Of a DNA stretch of 64,000 bases, positions 62,287 through 64,000 are shown piece by piece. Position 1 is the first letter of the stretch. Every line of letters starts with the position of its first letter. The notes under the pieces were generated by a model. It was given only the letters and a program-made list of their open reading frames with translations, was not told the DNA's origin and ran no database searches. A program made the translations under genes and the position numbers. Source of the DNA: Microcoleus sp. FACHB-831 (GTDB taxonomy: Bacteria > Cyanobacteriota > Cyanobacteriia > Cyanobacteriales > FACHB-T130); contig NZ_JACJON010000075.1 in NCBI RefSeq assembly GCF_014695585.1, positions 124,001 through 188,000 of the forward strand. The letters are read 5' to 3'.

Positions 62287-63024
62287 TTATTTCACGAGGG
62301 CGCGTAAGGCAAATTGGGGCAAAGCCATCATCCGTCGCCACCGCCAAGGTTCTTGATACAGCCGATAAAGCCATTCCAGGTGATTGTCAGCCATCCACGC
62401 AGGTGCGCGTGTTTTGACGCCAGCCCAGATATCTAAACTTCCGCCTACGCCAATCCAAACCGCATTGGGTACTAGATGGCGGTTTTGGGCAATCCACAAT
62501 TCCTGACGGGGTACGCCTAAACCGACGAAAATTAAGCGGGGTTGTAAGTCTTTGAGGGTTTGTTGCAATTGTGGTTGTGCATCTGGCTCAACATAGCCGT
62601 GCTGGATACCTGCGATCGCTAACCCCTCTAATCGCTGTTGCCAAACATCTGCCGCAGTCTGCGCGACTCCCGGTGCGCCTCCATAGAAAAAAACTGGGCA
62701 TGACTTACCTAATTGCCCAGCTTGTCGCAATAAAGCTTCTGCCAATTCTATTCCCGGACAACGCCGCAGGCGTCTGCCTTGGAGCCGCAAGTAAAGTACA
62801 ACACCCGCACCATCGGGAATTACAAGCTCTGCCTGCTGAATGATATTAGCCAGAGTGGGATTCTGCTCTGCCTGCATAACCATTTCTGCATTCAGCGTCA
62901 CCACATGACTTCCGATATTTTGGTGCAGGCGCGATAACAGCCAGCCCGAATAGTCATCAAACACGTGAACTGGTAAACCCAGGACCGGAAATTGTTCCAA
63001 AAATTGTGCGATCGCCTCAGACAT
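62287..63024 (-). CDS. WecG/TagA/CpsF-family glycosyltransferase
   Basis: This 245-residue enzyme of GT26 type adds N-acetylmannosamine-like sugars to lipid-linked intermediates in surface polysaccharide or wall teichoic acid pathways. It has the family motifs VVTLNAEMVMQAEQNP, IPDGAGVVLYLR, FVGLGVPRQELWIAQN and GVGGSLDIWAGVKTRAPAW. It is monocistronic here; the acceptor polysaccharide is unknown. Start at ATG 63024. Confidence 0.9.
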   Translation of the reverse strand: MSEAIAQFLEQFPVLGLPVHVFDDYSGWLLSRLHQNIGSHVVTLNAEMVMQAEQNPTLANIIQQAELVIPDGAGVVLYLRLQGRRLRRCPGIELAEALLRQAGQLGKSCPVFFYGGAPGVAQTAADVWQQRLEGLAIAGIQHGYVEPDAQPQLQQTLKDLQPRLIFVGLGVPRQELWIAQNRHLVPNAVWIGVGGSLDIWAGVKTRAPAWMADNHLEWLYRLYQEPWRWRRMMALPQFALRALVK

Positions 63025-63133
63025 AATCCAGTTTTTACACAGCCTCTGAACACACTACCATGAAAAGTTATCGCCTCCGGATGCTTTAAGTTATTAGGCT
63101 GTTTTACCCCTGCTTTACTGCCTCCTCTAGAGT

Positions 63134-63265
63134 TTAGCTAGCACGCTTTACAGAGCCATCAGCATATAGCTCTAGGGGTACTAACTCAACTTTACCGTTG
63201 ATTTTTACTTTAGAGTAGACAATTCTGACTAATGGTGAATAATTTTGGTTGTAACGATGAGACAT
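63134..63265 (-). CDS. Small protein, 43 residues
   Basis: A short ORF, MSHRYNQNYSPLVRIVYSKV continuing KINGKVELVPLELYADGSVKRAS, is preceded by a strong Shine-Dalgarno (GTAGGAGG, about 8 nt before ATG). The product is basic, with alternating hydrophobic residues like a small beta-hairpin. I do not recognise it. The strong ribosome binding site in a gene-poor stretch is the main support. It stands 109 bp upstream of the glycosyltransferase, on the same strand. Confidence 0.6.
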   Translation of the reverse strand: MSHRYNQNYSPLVRIVYSKVKINGKVELVPLELYADGSVKRAS

Positions 63266-63824
63266 ATAACTTGCCTCCTACCCTTTCAAGGCGAACATAC
63301 GCTTTTTTATCTATTTATGTAATACAACTAATTAGTTAAAATTTTAACAAAAAAGATATTCTTTCTTGTAAAGATTTAAACAAGTTTTTTGTTCCGTGTA
63401 ATTACGGGTTGCAGCATAATTTGGCGTTACATCAAAACAGCCTTTTAAACACCGAAATTACTGACTAATGCTTGCTGTTAGCGTAAGCTTGGGCTTAGTA
63501 ACCCTATTCCTGATGCTAGATTGGCGCTCCTGTGGGTACGCCTCTCCCCTTATCAAATATGTATTAGTCGCATTTTTCTTAACAATCCAGAAGGCTTATG
63601 CGATCGCAGTTTTAAAGTATAGCTTAATAGTTCTTAACCATCCTTGACTGAAGCAGAACGAGCCAGCTGGCATGAAATTTTCCAAACGTTGAAGTATTGC
63701 ATAAATTTCGTACAATTAATCGCCTTCCCTGTGTTGCAAGTTGAATGGGGGATCTATAAATACTGAACAAGCAGCTTCATAACTTATAAATAGACCCCTA
63801 CTTTATTACACTGCGGCAATATAT
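63266..63824. other. Gene-free AT-rich region
   Basis: The 559 bases between the small ORF and the right-edge gene show no convincing coding frame. There are A/T-rich runs with weak dyads (for example around 63345-63390, TCTTTCTTGTAAAG and AAACAAGTTTTTTG). Promoters of the small ORF are probably here, but no clear -10/-35 pair could be chosen. Confidence 0.45.
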
Positions 63825-64000
63825 CTATTGCACCAGACCTGGTAAACCATCGCCCTTTTGACCCACAAATTTAACCTTACGATCTGCGCCAACATCATAC
63901 TGCCAACTGTGTTTATAAACATTATCTTTACCCCAAGTAGATGCAAAAATAACGCTGTAACCCCCTCTCGGCTTACGGGAATTAACTATTAACGTCAGCG
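63825..64000 (-). CDS. 3' end of a gene running off the right edge
   Basis: An open frame enters from the window edge and ends at TAG 63825-63827. The visible 57 residues include LTLIVNSRKPRGGYSVIFAS, TWGKDNVYKHSWQYD and GQKGDGLPGLVQ. I do not recognise the family. Codon use and residue balance look like real protein, but the start is outside the window. Confidence 0.5.
   Translation of the reverse strand, partial: LTLIVNSRKPRGGYSVIFASTWGKDNVYKHSWQYDVGADRKVKFVGQKGDGLPGLVQ

Noticed and set aside
1-64000. tRNA, rRNA or tmRNA genes
   Set aside because: Reading by eye for T-loop (GGTTCGAATCC-like) and CCA-proximal signals found none outside coding regions; a covariance search was not possible here.

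Overview
The window is a piece of a cyanobacterial chromosome, most likely from a filamentous, non-marine lineage. The reasons are the very frequent HIP1 octamer (GCGATCGC), a CpcS-type phycobiliprotein lyase, a PEP-CTERM protein, DUF1517, DUF1565 and SLH-domain proteins, many pentapeptide-repeat proteins, Uma2-family remnants and a cyanobacteriochrome-like GAF domain. The species cannot be named from the sequence alone. No tRNA, rRNA, CRISPR array or intact transposase was seen.

Layout. 1-1016: 5' part of a sensor protein (AhpD-like domain plus PAS) running off the left edge. 1746-2979: a two-gene candidate RNA-repair operon (P-loop polynucleotide-kinase-like protein plus Thg1-like 3'-5' polymerase). 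3001-5415: secreted DUF1565 beta-helix protein with a repetitive linker. 5799-7101: thiE-thiS. 7460-8446: DUF1517 protein. 8560-13338: potA-D-B-C polyamine uptake, divergent from a PBP2 gene (13587-15401). 15561-21289: a Gld-like ABC export operon (ATPase, permease, GldG-like, DUF4340) ending in purU. 21547-24435: DUF1565-SLH protein and a hypothetical. 24633-26689: cpcS, an RTX protein and an NblB-like HEAT protein. 27053-33766: methyltransferase, large CBCR-like histidine kinase, TetR regulator, M24 peptidase. 33875-39310: an accessory, repeat-rich stretch with DUF2243, three decayed Uma2 genes in or near it, pentapeptide proteins, a DM13-like protein and two nearly identical 172-bp MITEs. 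39311-44058: carB, then a leader region and the DAHP synthase gene aroF. 44102-50083: dps, small proteins, a 2Fe-2S protein, an esterase and phnD-phnC-phnE. 50253-64000: pentapeptide-RidA fusion, Nudix, malQ, rodZ-like, rluB, DUF2993, gdhA, a fused dipeptide-type ABC ATPase, PEP-CTERM protein, a WecG/TagA-family glycosyltransferase and a newly noticed 43-residue small ORF.

The most striking element is the 5' leader of aroF (42850-43114). It holds two short ORFs, each dominated by Phe, Tyr and Trp codons. Each is followed by an intrinsic terminator whose 5' arm can instead pair, over 9 perfect base pairs, with the last codons of its own leader ORF. This has the layout of two ribosome-mediated attenuators in series, sensing all three aromatic amino acids and controlling the enzyme that commits carbon to their synthesis. 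The aroF product has no room for a regulatory ACT-type domain, which fits control of synthesis rather than allostery.

Other points of interest are the kinase/Thg1 pair, the pentapeptide-RidA fusion, the MITE pair with one copy abutting the carB terminator, a 60-bp in-frame duplication in phnE, the Uma2 decay series, and several intergenic palindromes and structured stretches without assigned function.
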